DNA of 64,000 nucleotides. It comes from Spirosoma aureum (GTDB taxonomy: Bacteria > Bacteroidota > Bacteroidia > Cytophagales > Spirosomataceae). Shown here piece after piece: positions 53,256-62,963 of the stretch (position 1 is the stretch's first letter; every line of letters starts with the position of its first letter). The notes below the pieces were generated by a model. The model saw only the letters and a list, made by a program, of their open reading frames with translations. It did no database searches and had not been told where the DNA came from. Position numbers and translations under genes: made by a program. The stretch lies in assembly GCF_011604685.1 (NCBI RefSeq), contig NZ_CP050063.1, positions 1,138,501-1,202,500 on the forward strand. Direction: 5' to 3'.

Positions 53256-53795
53256 ATGAAAAAGATACTAATGATGGGTTTCATGCTGGCAGCCGGCCTG
53301 GCCCTTAATGCGCAAGCACAGACTACGAACACAGGTTCAACCGGCACGACGGGTACCACTACCGGCACGACAGGCACAGGTACTTATTCGAACGGTCAGA
53401 ATACGGGAACAAACACAGGGACCTACCAATCGCAGCCGCAGACCGGTACAGTTCAGCCACCTACGAATACGGGTACCATGAATAATGGAACAACGTATGG
53501 TACAGGCACGACCGGCACGGGTACGACGGGCACCCAGCCGCCAACCACAAATACAGGAACAACATACGGTACGGGTACGACTGGTACCACCGGAGCTACA
53601 GGAACAGGCAGTACAACGTCTGGATCCTATTCAACCGGAACCGGTACAATGAACAGCGGTTCTACTACTGGTAGCCAGCCAACAACGGGTACGACTGACC
53701 GTGTAAATGGTGGTACGACAGGCAATCCGCCAACTCGTACGAATAGTCGTCCGTCGTCGACAACAACGACTCGACCATCTTCTATGACGTATTAA
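53256..53795 (+). CDS. Thr/Gly-rich low-complexity secreted protein
   Basis: 179-residue protein with signal peptide MKKILMMGFMLAAGLALNAQAQ. The rest is nearly all Thr, Gly, Ser, Asn, Gln and Pro with repeats such as TGTTGT, NTGTY, QPPTTNTGT and TTYGTGTTG. The block around 53453-53620 is duplicated in both protein and DNA. It has no hydrophobic or catalytic segment, so it is probably an extracellular or surface structural polymer or matrix component. The low-complexity reading is consistent in one frame with a clean start and stop. It follows an ECF sigma gene and is preceded by a start-codon palindrome. Function unknown. Confidence 0.75.
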   Translation: MKKILMMGFMLAAGLALNAQAQTTNTGSTGTTGTTTGTTGTGTYSNGQNTGTNTGTYQSQPQTGTVQPPTNTGTMNNGTTYGTGTTGTGTTGTQPPTTNTGTTYGTGTTGTTGATGTGSTTSGSYSTGTGTMNSGSTTGSQPTTGTTDRVNGGTTGNPPTRTNSRPSSTTTTRPSSMTY

Positions 53796-53863
53796 TTGAG
53801 CGCAATACGTAAAGAAATAAGCCGTGTGGATAACTTTGCGAAGTTGTTCTCCCGGCTTATTTC

Positions 53864-55261
53864 ATGTCTACTCAAACCGATTTAATAGCATTAAAAAATT
53901 TTTCTGTCAATAGATCTGGCAAGGTTATCCTGTCAGAGCTAACCGTAACGATTCGCTCGGGTGAATGCTGGGCTGTTACTGGGCCCACTGGCAGCGGTAA
54001 AACCACACTTCTACAAGCACTTGCTGGCCAACTACCAGTCGTACCGGGTACGCTAACCCGTAAACAGTCTGCTGCATTTGTCTCGTTCAAAGAAGAGTCG
54101 CAGCAATTCTCCTATAGTGGGCACTTTTATCAGCAGCGTTATCATGCGACCATGAGTGACTCTCATGGCGGAAAACCTGCGTTGACATTACGTGACTATC
54201 TTCGCTTTTCTGGATCAGTAGAAGATACGAATTTAGTACAACGGCTCGGACTTGAACCTCTCCTTGATTCGGCATTTATAAAACTGTCAAATGGGCAGAC
54301 TCGGAAAGCTCGAATTGGCCGCGCATTGTTACAACATCCTGAGTTACTCTTGCTCGATAATCCCTTTGTTGGGCTTGATGCTACTTTTCGCCAGGATTTG
54401 AGCCATTGGTTGGGCGATCTCATTCAGCATGGGCTCACACTTGTCGTAGCAGCTGAACCTGATCAGCTGCCTCCCTTTATTACCCATGTATTGGTGCTGG
54501 AAAATGGACGGATGGTGGAAGCAGGTCCTAAACAAAGCAGTGTTTGGACAGGAGTGCTTCCGACGAATCCATCATTTCCTGACTTAGAAACGCCCCCAAA
54601 ACCTGCTGATTTCTCTGAAGCATTCCGACTCACCGATGTTAGTGTGCGTTATGGCGATCGGATTATTCTGGATTCAATCAACTGGGCCGTAAAAGCGAAT
54701 GAACGATGGGCTTTGATGGGACGAAATGGGGCAGGCAAATCGGTATTGCTGAGTCTGCTCTATGGGGATCATCCGCAGGCTTATGCAAACGATGTGCGTG
54801 TATTTGAGCATCGGCGAGGTAAAGGTGAGAGTATCTGGGATGTCAAACGTCGGATAGGTTTTGTTTCTCCTGAGCTGCATTTATATTTTCCTCAACATCT
54901 GACGGTTGCACAGGTTGCCTTTACGGGCCTGACCGATACCCTGACCGTTCCTGCCCGTGTGCCAGTCAACGCTGAAACCGACTTACATAGCCTGTTGTCC
55001 TACTTTGGCATAGTACAATTAATGGATCGTGCATTTGGAACCTTATCTGTCGGCGAACAACGGCTTGCCTTACTGGTGAGGGCGCTGCTTAAAAATGCAC
55101 CGGTGTTAATTCTTGACGAGCCATTTCAGGCAATGGATACCCATCGTATTCAATTGGCCCGGCAATTACTTGATTCGTTGCTTAACAAGACTATTTTGTT
55201 TGTCACACACGACCGGCGAGAACTACCCAATAGCGTTGATCAGGTTTTTGAGTTAACGTAA
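53864..55261 (+). CDS. Double ABC ATPase, ModF/PhrA-like
   Basis: 465-residue protein with two ABC nucleotide-binding domains in one chain and no membrane segment. First: Walker A GPTGSGKTTLLQALAG, signature LSNGQTRKARIGRAL, Walker B LLLLDNPFVGLD. Second: GRNGAGKSVLLSLLYG, LSVGEQRLALLVRALL, VLILDEPFQAMD. In the first Walker B the catalytic Glu is replaced by Asn (LLLLDNPF), so that site probably binds but hydrolyses ATP poorly. The arrangement is that of ModF, which is linked to molybdate or DNA repair and has no known transporter partner here. Its partner is unidentified. Confidence 0.88.
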   Translation: MSTQTDLIALKNFSVNRSGKVILSELTVTIRSGECWAVTGPTGSGKTTLLQALAGQLPVVPGTLTRKQSAAFVSFKEESQQFSYSGHFYQQRYHATMSDSHGGKPALTLRDYLRFSGSVEDTNLVQRLGLEPLLDSAFIKLSNGQTRKARIGRALLQHPELLLLDNPFVGLDATFRQDLSHWLGDLIQHGLTLVVAAEPDQLPPFITHVLVLENGRMVEAGPKQSSVWTGVLPTNPSFPDLETPPKPADFSEAFRLTDVSVRYGDRIILDSINWAVKANERWALMGRNGAGKSVLLSLLYGDHPQAYANDVRVFEHRRGKGESIWDVKRRIGFVSPELHLYFPQHLTVAQVAFTGLTDTLTVPARVPVNAETDLHSLLSYFGIVQLMDRAFGTLSVGEQRLALLVRALLKNAPVLILDEPFQAMDTHRIQLARQLLDSLLNKTILFVTHDRRELPNSVDQVFELT

Positions 55262-55548
55262 CGGAGTTTATGTAAAACTTGTTGACAAAAAAGTTACTAA
55301 AAAAGTATTTTTCTATAAGTCTAGTAGCTTTTTGTGGTTCTCCAGGTGCACAAGTTTGATAACGTTGGCATGGTTTGTGAGGAATTAGAGCCTCACTTTT
55401 TATAATGGCAAATTGGATGAATCTGCCTTGTCATTAGAACAATAAGTGGTCTATTATAAATTGAATAATACTCAACTTCCCTTCATGTGTTACTTTCAGT
55501 AGCGCTTGGCATGATATTAGTCTATTATACTGCTATTACGCAGGATGT
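55262..55548 (+). promoter_or_regulatory. AT-rich intergenic region without recognised gene
   Basis: A gap of 287 bp. I see short A/T repeats and an AAAAAGTTACT/AGTAGCTTTTT pairing near 55287-55337 but nothing that meets a firm standard. Confidence 0.3.
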
Positions 55549-56526
55549 ATGACAAAACGGCTACTGAATAAATTTATACAAAATATTTCGTGGGTGATTA
55601 TCGGGATACTGGTAACAAATTTTTCTGTTGCCAGCAGGTATGCATTGGCTAATACATACCAAAACCCAGAGGCAGCCCTTATTATTGGTACAGTCAAATC
55701 TAAATGCTGTAATGAATTTGGCTCATTGACTGCTACGGGCTTCACAGGAACTGCTATATGGTCGACTGGGGGCAAAGCCGTAGTTCATTCCGTAACTCCT
55801 TGGATAAAGGCCAGGTTTCGGGCTATTGGTGAAATTGGATCCTGCCGAAATGGTAATTCAGAAGCTAAATCGATAACCGTCCTGCCTATTGCCCAGAAAT
55901 TCTTCTTTACTTCTACACTTACGCACGGCGATCCGTTTCAGATACCTTATTTAGCAAAGACATTTAGTACTACTAGCCTAAACTCTGGTATTCGCATAGA
56001 CACGCTAGAATGGGTAAAAGGCGTTGTATGTTTGCAGAACGGGCTCGGGAGCCACACTGACGAGGCTTCCTGGCAGAGCACTGGAGAACGATTTGTTGCT
56101 GGTCTGTTAACCTCAAGCAGCCCCGAGCCTGATAGGAGCAGCCTTTGTGTTAATGTGTTAACTCGGATTAAGACAATTGCTCAGGTTGGGTCGCGGGAAA
56201 TGGCGAGTTTCAGGAAGAATGTGAATGAGCTCGGTTGGGCTGAGGAAGGTACTGCGCGGTTAGTCGACTTGGCATATCAATTAAAAGTGTTGAATGGAAG
56301 TAAACTGGCATTGACGAAGCCACTGGTTTTGAATGATCTGGATGCTGTATTGGTCATTATAAGCGACAGAGCACAGTCAGTGTATGCCGCAGGTGAATCA
56401 GTGACAAATCCTGTCTACACGGGCATTTGTGATGATCAATCAATGAACGGAATCAGTTCCGATCCGGGCGAGAATGGAGAGCCAACCGACAACGACAAAC
56501 CAGCCCGTGTAATCGGAGATATATAA
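55549..56526 (+). CDS. Exported protein of unknown family
   Basis: 325-residue protein from ATG 55549. The N-terminus has basic residues then a hydrophobic stretch (ISWVIIGILVTNFSVASRYALA) that looks like a signal or anchor. The rest is soluble, with Cys residues at VKSKCCNEF, GSCRNGN, VVCLQNG and GICDDQS that could form disulfides. The last 25 residues are acidic and Gly/Pro-rich (SDPGENGEPTDNDKPARV). No enzyme motif or repeat was found and I do not recognise a family. The upstream ModF-like and downstream OmpA genes are on the same strand but separated by 287 and 261 bp. Codon use looks ordinary. Confidence 0.65.
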   Translation: MTKRLLNKFIQNISWVIIGILVTNFSVASRYALANTYQNPEAALIIGTVKSKCCNEFGSLTATGFTGTAIWSTGGKAVVHSVTPWIKARFRAIGEIGSCRNGNSEAKSITVLPIAQKFFFTSTLTHGDPFQIPYLAKTFSTTSLNSGIRIDTLEWVKGVVCLQNGLGSHTDEASWQSTGERFVAGLLTSSSPEPDRSSLCVNVLTRIKTIAQVGSREMASFRKNVNELGWAEEGTARLVDLAYQLKVLNGSKLALTKPLVLNDLDAVLVIISDRAQSVYAAGESVTNPVYTGICDDQSMNGISSDPGENGEPTDNDKPARVIGDI

Positions 56527-56787
56527 TCGTTGGAGAAACACTAAACAGCGGAGCAGTGAGTATAAAAATAACTGAGATGATGCCGCAAATCTGGGAGCCA
56601 AGACTGCCAACAACAGTTAGTGATTACCAGACTGGATTTATTATAATCAGATTTGATTAAGTGACGGCCCTGAATTCGTGCATTTTTTGATAATGGCCCG
56701 TTGACTTTTGAGAAGTGAACTTTAAGGCGGATAAATCTGCCAATTGATAGATCAGAACCGGCTTTGCCGGACGTAAGTACGATACCA

Positions 56788-59238
56788 ATGAGAACAAGTT
56801 GGGTAAAGCTGATTTTGGGCGTGATACTATGGCTTGGCTGTTCAACAACGGCCTGGTCACAGGCAGATTCGTTATTACGGCAGGCAGAACGTCTGCTCAG
56901 TTATAAAGCGTATGGCCGCGCCATTGATGCCTACTCGCAGATCCTGTCAGAACAGGGCGACCAGCTTACTGCTGCCCAGAAAGCCATAGCACAGGGGAAA
57001 TTGGCTTACGCTTATCAGCAGGTTGGCGATGGCGTGAAGGCCGAACGCTATTATCGCGAGGCTCTGTCCACCGGAACGGATGAGGATCCACAGCAGCTAT
57101 TGCAGTTTGCACAGACACTGGCCAGTAATGGCAAGTATCAGGAATCACAAAAACAATATGAACGATACCTGCAATTAAGGGAAAATGCGCCCTCCCGTCG
57201 ACCATCAGTAACGCCAGATAGTGATGTCCCGATTTCAGGTGGCCGAAAAGAAGCGATCCGTTACCGATTAGAATACCTGGCCCTGAATTCATCAGGAGAA
57301 GAATTTAGTCCGGCGTTTTATCAGGAAGGATTGGTGTACGTATCTGGTAAAAAAGGAGGCTCCGCTATTGAAACTAAAGGGAATGGCGGAGGGGCAGGTT
57401 ATCTGGATTTATTTTATGTCCCGAATCGGAATAGCCTGAAAATCGCCAGTATCATCAATGCCGATGGAAGTACCAGTAAGCCGGTAAACGAACGGATAAA
57501 AAACGAGCGGCAGGTGGGTAGCGATGAATATACGCGACCAACGGCCAACGATTCACGAACGGTGCCCGGTTTCGATGCCGGCATCAACATTACAGAGGGA
57601 TTGGGTTACGATGCACGATCTACGAGTTCCGGGCAACGATTCAGTAAAACAATTAATACTAAATACCACGAAGGGCCAGCAACCTTCTCCAAAGATGGCT
57701 CCCGCATTATTTTTACGCGCAATAACTACAATGAAGGCCGCTCCGGAAAGAGTGATGAAGGTGTTAACAAACTCAAACTCTATACGGCTCGCCAGCAGAA
57801 TGGGATCTGGATCGATGTTGAAGAACTACCTTTCAATAGCGATGAATACTCGGTTGGTCACCCAACCCTGAGCCGCGATGAACAGTTCCTTTACTTTGCG
57901 TCAGATATGCCCGGCGGTTTTGGTGGGACAGATATTTACGTTAGTCGCTTTCTGAATGGGCAATGGGGAAGACCGGTCAATCTTGGGCAGACCGTGAATA
58001 CAAAAGGAAATGAGTTATTTCCCTTTGTTGACGATATGGGCAACCTCTATTTCTCGTCCGATGGTCGTGGAGGGCTTGGCGCTCTGGATGTCTTTTTCGC
58101 CACGTTGGCCAATCCGTCGACAGTACAGTCGGTTGAGCATCTGGATGCACCGATCAACTCCGCCGAAGATGATTTTGGCCTGATTACCGACGCCGGTCGG
58201 CGTGGCGGGTACTTCAGTAGTAGCCGGCGTGATGGCAATGATAATATCTATCGTTTCGTTCGGGAAAGCTCACTTTATGGATGCCGTGACCTGACGATTC
58301 GACTGTATGACACAAACACCGATGCGCCCTTAGACAGCGTCACCGTACTGGTGAAAGCAAAGGGCGAAGGACGGCCGGATCAGACCATAACAACCGATCG
58401 CAGCGGACTGGTGCGCATATGCCTGGAGGGAAACAACAATTTTACCTTTCAGGCCAGTCGCGACGGCTACATCAACAGCACGATTGGTTTTACGACTCGC
58501 GCGCTGACCGACGATCAGCCTTCGCGGCTTGAGATATCGATGATGAAACCGACGGTAATTATGGATACCATTCCGGATGCGTCGGCAGGACCTGTTTCGT
58601 TGACGCGCTCGCGAATTAGAGGAATCGTAATTAGCGAACGCGACCGAAGGCCTATCGAAGGCGTAACGGTTCGGCTTCGGAATGAGTGTGATCGTACCCA
58701 GCTTGAATACGTGACCGGCTCCGATGGACGCTATAGCTTCGATCTTGACCCCGGCTGTGATTATACACTGGTTGCGTCGAAACCGGAGTTTGGAACAAAT
58801 ACCAATCGAATCAAACGGCTCCCCAAAAAGGCAAAACCAAAGGAGTTGTCGGCCGATTTACGCATGCTGAGTGTTGGAGACGTTGTTACGATTGATAACA
58901 TTTATTACGATCTGGATCGGTATAGCCTCCGCCCGGATGCGGCCCGTGAATTGGATCGACTGGTTGCTACGATGCGTAAATATCCGTCGTTAGTCATCGA
59001 AATTCGATCGCATACCGACAGCCGGGGCGACGCTGGCCATAACAAAATACTATCGACCGAACGGGCTAAAGCTGTTGCCAATTACCTCAATTCGAGAGGG
59101 ATTAGCCGTAAGCGCATGGTGGCAATCGGAATGGGTGAGTCGCAGTTAGTGAACAACTGTACCGATGGTGTTATCTGCACCGATGCCGAACATCAGCGAA
59201 ATCGCCGGACAGAGTTTAAGGTAGTGTCAATAAAATGA
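56788..59238 (+). CDS. OmpA-family protein with TPR, WD40-like (PD40) and CNA-B domains
   Basis: 816-residue outer-membrane-associated protein, starting ATG 56788. A signal peptide ends near TAWSQA. Residues ~25-135 are TPR-like (LLSYKAYGRAIDAYSQIL, GKLAYAYQQVGDGVKAERYY). Two sets of PD40 beta-propeller motifs follow (GPATFSKDGSRIIFTRNNY, SRDEQFLYFASDMPGGFGGTDIYV, FPFVDDMGNLYFSSDGRGG). Two carboxypeptidase-regulatory-like beta domains lie at ~490-690. The C-terminal OmpA domain (~695-816) has the peptidoglycan-binding pattern VIEIRSHTDSRGDAGHNKILSTERAKAVANYL. This architecture is typical of PorE/SprF-associated or T9SS-linked proteins in Bacteroidota. It probably tethers the outer membrane to the wall. 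Confidence 0.9.
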   Translation: MRTSWVKLILGVILWLGCSTTAWSQADSLLRQAERLLSYKAYGRAIDAYSQILSEQGDQLTAAQKAIAQGKLAYAYQQVGDGVKAERYYREALSTGTDEDPQQLLQFAQTLASNGKYQESQKQYERYLQLRENAPSRRPSVTPDSDVPISGGRKEAIRYRLEYLALNSSGEEFSPAFYQEGLVYVSGKKGGSAIETKGNGGGAGYLDLFYVPNRNSLKIASIINADGSTSKPVNERIKNERQVGSDEYTRPTANDSRTVPGFDAGINITEGLGYDARSTSSGQRFSKTINTKYHEGPATFSKDGSRIIFTRNNYNEGRSGKSDEGVNKLKLYTARQQNGIWIDVEELPFNSDEYSVGHPTLSRDEQFLYFASDMPGGFGGTDIYVSRFLNGQWGRPVNLGQTVNTKGNELFPFVDDMGNLYFSSDGRGGLGALDVFFATLANPSTVQSVEHLDAPINSAEDDFGLITDAGRRGGYFSSSRRDGNDNIYRFVRESSLYGCRDLTIRLYDTNTDAPLDSVTVLVKAKGEGRPDQTITTDRSGLVRICLEGNNNFTFQASRDGYINSTIGFTTRALTDDQPSRLEISMMKPTVIMDTIPDASAGPVSLTRSRIRGIVISERDRRPIEGVTVRLRNECDRTQLEYVTGSDGRYSFDLDPGCDYTLVASKPEFGTNTNRIKRLPKKAKPKELSADLRMLSVGDVVTIDNIYYDLDRYSLRPDAARELDRLVATMRKYPSLVIEIRSHTDSRGDAGHNKILSTERAKAVANYLNSRGISRKRMVAIGMGESQLVNNCTDGVICTDAEHQRNRRTEFKVVSIK

Positions 59239-59249
59239 TGCGTGATGAA

Positions 59250-59291
59250 TTATGAATGATGAGGCACCTGTAGTACATTCATCGTTCATAA
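59250..59291. repeat. Imperfect palindrome with an 11-base core shared with 43415-43425
   Basis: TTATGAATGATGA (59250-59262) pairs with TCATCGTTCATAA (59279-59291) with one mismatch, and the loop contains GGCACCTGTAG (59263-59273), which is identical to the centre of the palindrome in the MoxR cluster. Confidence 0.55.
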
Positions 59292-59322
59292 CGGCACTGG
59301 TATCCCGTCATCATTTGCGTCA

Positions 59323-60129
59323 ATGCTTACTTTCCCAAACGCCAAAATAAACCTCGGACTGCTCATTACCGAAAAACGCACCGATGGTTTTCATAATCTT
59401 CAATCTTGTTTTTATCCGGTCGGATGGACCGATATGCTGGAAGTAATTTCGGCAGAGAATTTTAGTTTTAGCAGCAGTGGGCTCCCCATTCCCGGCAATG
59501 CTTCGACAAATCTCTGTGTTCGTGCTTATGAGTTGGTAAAAGCTGATTTTGACTTGCCGCCGGTTCAGATGCATTTACACAAAATTGTTCCAATTGGGGC
59601 GGGTTTAGGGGGCGGCTCTGCCGATGCTGCTTTTGCGCTCAAACTTCTGAACGAACAGTTTACATTAGGCTTGAGCGTTTCGCACCTGCAGGCATATGCC
59701 CGAAAACTGGGTAGTGACTGTGCATTTTTTATTGAGAATAAACCCGCCTATTGTCTCGAAAAAGGCGATGTATTTGAAGAAATAGCCCTTGATCTAAGTG
59801 GCTATTACATCCTGCTTGTTTACCCAAACCTAGCCATTTCTACCGCCGAAGCGTATGCGAATATACGCCCTCGCAAACCTGAGCAATCCTTACGGAAACA
59901 CCTTCAGGAACCGATTGAAACCTGGCGGCAAACGGTCCATAACGATTTTGAAACCAGCCTGTTTCCGGGCTATCCGGTATTGAGCGAAATCAAACAGCAG
60001 CTCTATGATTCAGGAGCGGTTTATGCCAGCATGAGCGGTTCCGGTTCAACAGTATACGGAATTTTTAACGCCCCTCCACTTGTCCCAAACCAATTTTCGG
60101 ATTACAACGTTTGGCAAGGAAGACTTTAA
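59323..60129 (+). CDS. ispE: 4-diphosphocytidyl-2-C-methyl-D-erythritol kinase
   Basis: Cytosolic GHMP kinase of the MEP pathway for isoprenoids (268 aa). N-terminal FPNAKINLGLLITEKRTDGFHNL, the ATP loop PIGAGLGGGSADAAFALKLL near residue 90, and the C-terminal MSGSGSTVYGIF are canonical. The gene is close to the OmpA gene and separated from it by a palindrome, and 82 bp upstream of a cytochrome oxidase subunit; no other MEP gene is adjacent. Its presence shows that the organism makes IPP by the MEP route. Confidence 0.97.
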   Translation: MLTFPNAKINLGLLITEKRTDGFHNLQSCFYPVGWTDMLEVISAENFSFSSSGLPIPGNASTNLCVRAYELVKADFDLPPVQMHLHKIVPIGAGLGGGSADAAFALKLLNEQFTLGLSVSHLQAYARKLGSDCAFFIENKPAYCLEKGDVFEEIALDLSGYYILLVYPNLAISTAEAYANIRPRKPEQSLRKHLQEPIETWRQTVHNDFETSLFPGYPVLSEIKQQLYDSGAVYASMSGSGSTVYGIFNAPPLVPNQFSDYNVWQGRL

Positions 60130-60211
60130 ACCAGTTTATGTTCTGTAGTTTCTGATTCAGGATTATATTGACCGAGGTCTAACCAGAAATTACAAACCAC
60201 GAAGCTCACCA

Positions 60212-60820
60212 ATGGGTAATTTCATCACGAAACGGCGGGAGCCGTTCCGCTTTATGGTTTGGCTTGGAATTGCGAGTAGCGTCATGCTCTTCACTATTCT
60301 TCTGGTAACCTATATTATCCGCCGAACCGGACCAGACTGGGTCAATGTGAAATTGCCCAATGTGTTTTTAATCAGCACGGTAGTAATCGTCCTGAGTAGC
60401 TTTACGCTTAATAATGCAACCCAGGCGTTTCGGCACGAACGCTTTGGCAGTTATCGCACAAATATTGCGACGACGCTGGTGCTGGGAACCTTGTTTATTC
60501 TACTTCAGGGCTGGGGCTGGCGACAGATGATTTTAGCGGGTATCAAATTAGAAGGTAATCCGGCGGGCGGTTTTGTCTATATCATCTCTGGAATACACTT
60601 GCTACATATTTTAATTGGCTTGATTTTTTTAGTTATAGCGTTGGCTGAAGCGTTGCGCCGTCGGCCTTACGTCGACTCGTTTGTTTATAGTGTCAATCCG
60701 CCCAATCAGCTTAAAATCCGACTTATTACGCTCTATTGGCATTTTGTCGATATTCTTTGGGTAGGCCTGTTTGTGTTTCTATTGATTCATCATGGTCTTG
60801 ATTTACGGCTACCTTTCTAA
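60212..60820 (+). CDS. Cytochrome c oxidase subunit III (heme-copper oxidase family)
   Basis: 202-residue inner-membrane protein with five predicted helices. Motifs: [39 protein letters not shown] and, near the end, [21 protein letters not shown], the subunit III signature. It belongs to the family that accompanies the catalytic subunit I of a terminal oxidase, which is not in this window. Helper subunits are normally clustered with subunits I and II; this stand-alone gene between ispE and an M1 peptidase is unusual. Confidence 0.9.
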   Translation: MGNFITKRREPFRFMVWLGIASSVMLFTILLVTYIIRRTGPDWVNVKLPNVFLISTVVIVLSSFTLNNATQAFRHERFGSYRTNIATTLVLGTLFILLQGWGWRQMILAGIKLEGNPAGGFVYIISGIHLLHILIGLIFLVIALAEALRRRPYVDSFVYSVNPPNQLKIRLITLYWHFVDILWVGLFVFLLIHHGLDLRLPF

Positions 60821-60894
60821 TTACTGGTAAACGTGACCATCCAGTTTTACTACTTTATCGCGTTATTTGTATAAAATCTGTTTTTAATTGCTTC

Positions 60895-62871
60895 ATGAAA
60901 AAAATCGCTCTTTGGGCGGGGCTATGGGCGTTTAGCTTAATCTCTTTCGCTCAGAACGCACCGTCGTCAACGTCGGCAGTGGGGTCAAAATATGATCCTC
61001 TTGCTTTGTTTCATCCTTTATTCAATATGCAGCCGGGCAACGACTACAGAACCGGTAGTGGTGCCCCTGGGCCTCGCTACTGGCAGAACCGCTCGGACTA
61101 CCAGATTAACGTTGCGCTCGATGATCAGCAAAATACGATTACCGGTGAGGTAACGATTACATATAAAAATAACTCACCCGAAACGCTGGCCTATCTGTGG
61201 TTACAGCTTGATCAGAATGCCTTTAGCGATACGTCCAGGGCTTCTAAAACAACGCCCGTAACAGGCGGACGATTTGGGAATCAGGGGTTTGCTGGTGGCC
61301 TTTCCATCACGAGTGTGACTGTTGATCAGGGCAAAAATAAATTCGCAACGGTTCCTTACGAGATTACCGACACCCGAATGCAGGTACGATTGGCTGAGCC
61401 AGTTAAACCAGGTGGCGATGTGGTGAAAGTCAAAGTCGCCTATTCGTTTAAAATCCCCGAATATGGTTCTGACCGGATGGGGCAATTGAAGCGTAAAGAT
61501 GGTATCATCTACGAAATTGCGCAGTGGTATCCACGGATGTGTGTTTACGATGATATTGAAGGCTGGAACGTACTGCCTTATCTGGGAGCGGGCGAGTTTT
61601 ACCTCGATTATGGTGATTACGAATACAATGTGACTGTCCCCTGGGATCATATCGTTGTTGGTTCGGGCGAACTTCTCAATCCAAACGACGTGCTGACCGC
61701 TGACCAGATCAAACGGTTGGCACAGGCTCATCAGAGCGATAAAACGGTTATTATTCGGGGTAAAGAAGAAGTTGCTGATGCGAATTCCCGCCCGAAAAAA
61801 TCGGGTACACTAACCTGGAAATTCCGTTGTCAGAATACGCGCGATGTTGCCTGGGCTTCGTCGAAGGCGTTTGTCTGGGATGCGGCAAAAATGAATCTGC
61901 CGAGTGGTAAAGCCGCTCTTGCTCAATCTGTGTATCCGGTTGAAAGCGCCACCAATGATTCATGGGGACGCTCTACAGAATATGTGAAAGGTTGTGTGGA
62001 GTTCTATTCCAAATACCTCTATGAATTCAGCTATCCGGTAGCGACTAATGTAGCAGGTATTGTGGGCGGCATGGAATATCCAGGTATTATTTTTTGTGAT
62101 CATAAAAGCCGTAAGGATGGCTTATGGGGAGTAACAGACCATGAATTTGGGCATAACTGGTTCCCGATGATTGTCGGCAATAATGAGCGGAAATTCCCGT
62201 GGATGGATGAAGGATTTAATACCTTCATCAATACCCTGTCTACGACCAACTTTAATAAAGGCGAATATGACCGGGAGCGTGGCACAATGCATGATATTGC
62301 TCCGGCGTTGTTTTATCCGGCCGAGCCGATCATGACGATCCCCGATGTGCAACAGGCGCGTGCTCTGGGTATTCTGGCCTACTACAAACCTGGTATGGGG
62401 TTGAAACTCCTGCGTGAGGTTGTTCTTGGCCCGGATCGCTTCGACTTTGCGTTTAAAAATTATGTTAGCCGCTGGGCGTTCAAACACCCGACACCTTATG
62501 ATTTCTTCCGGAGCATGGAAGATGGCGCTGGCGAAGACCTAGGCTGGTTCTGGCGTGGATTTTTCTACGAAACCTGGAAGCTGGACCAGAGTATTAAAGA
62601 AGTAAAGTACGTGGATGGTTCTGCTGAGAAAGGCTCGTTGATTTCGATCGAAAATCTGGAGAAATTTGCGATGCCTGCTACCATTGAAGTGACCGAAAGC
62701 AATGGTAAAAAAGGCCGTGTGAACCTGCCGATAGAAGTCTGGCAGCGAGGTGGGACCTGGACGTTCAAATATAATTCGACATCGCCATTGAAGACGGTTG
62801 TTCTTGATCCGGATGAGAAACTGCCGGACATTAATGAAAAGAACAATACCTGGCGGGCAGAAGCTCAATAG
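60895..62871 (+). CDS. Exported M1-family zinc metallopeptidase
   Basis: 658-residue protein with a signal peptide ([20 protein letters not shown]). N-terminal beta domain: [23 protein letters not shown]. Catalytic zinc site HEFGH at 416-420 with the third ligand Glu439 (HExxH-x18-E), preceded by GGMEYPGII in place of the usual GAMEN-type motif. It trims N-terminal residues from peptides in the periplasm or outside. A long palindrome follows the stop, separating it from the convergent KAS III gene. Confidence 0.94.
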   Translation: MKKIALWAGLWAFSLISFAQNAPSSTSAVGSKYDPLALFHPLFNMQPGNDYRTGSGAPGPRYWQNRSDYQINVALDDQQNTITGEVTITYKNNSPETLAYLWLQLDQNAFSDTSRASKTTPVTGGRFGNQGFAGGLSITSVTVDQGKNKFATVPYEITDTRMQVRLAEPVKPGGDVVKVKVAYSFKIPEYGSDRMGQLKRKDGIIYEIAQWYPRMCVYDDIEGWNVLPYLGAGEFYLDYGDYEYNVTVPWDHIVVGSGELLNPNDVLTADQIKRLAQAHQSDKTVIIRGKEEVADANSRPKKSGTLTWKFRCQNTRDVAWASSKAFVWDAAKMNLPSGKAALAQSVYPVESATNDSWGRSTEYVKGCVEFYSKYLYEFSYPVATNVAGIVGGMEYPGIIFCDHKSRKDGLWGVTDHEFGHNWFPMIVGNNERKFPWMDEGFNTFINTLSTTNFNKGEYDRERGTMHDIAPALFYPAEPIMTIPDVQQARALGILAYYKPGMGLKLLREVVLGPDRFDFAFKNYVSRWAFKHPTPYDFFRSMEDGAGEDLGWFWRGFFYETWKLDQSIKEVKYVDGSAEKGSLISIENLEKFAMPATIEVTESNGKKGRVNLPIEVWQRGGTWTFKYNSTSPLKTVVLDPDEKLPDINEKNNTWRAEAQ

Positions 62872-62877
62872 GTGACT

Positions 62878-62955
62878 GCATAAAAAGGGAGTAGGGAAAA
62901 TTAGTTGGAGCATTACTTATGAACCAACTAATTTTCCCTGCTCCCCTTTTTATGC
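62878..62955. terminator. Long bidirectional palindrome between convergent genes
   Basis: Left arm 62878-62908 and right arm 62924-62955 are complementary over 31-32 bp with a one-base bulge and one G-T pair; loop of 15 nt. Each side has A-rich or T-rich ends, so both genes can terminate here. Confidence 0.9.
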
Positions 62956-62963
62956 TTATAAGG

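Noticed and set aside
53300..53760. Repeat-rich DNA that could be mistaken for a CRISPR array
   Set aside because: Repeats are short, irregular and in frame within a Thr/Gly-rich reading frame; no constant repeat-spacer pattern or cas gene.
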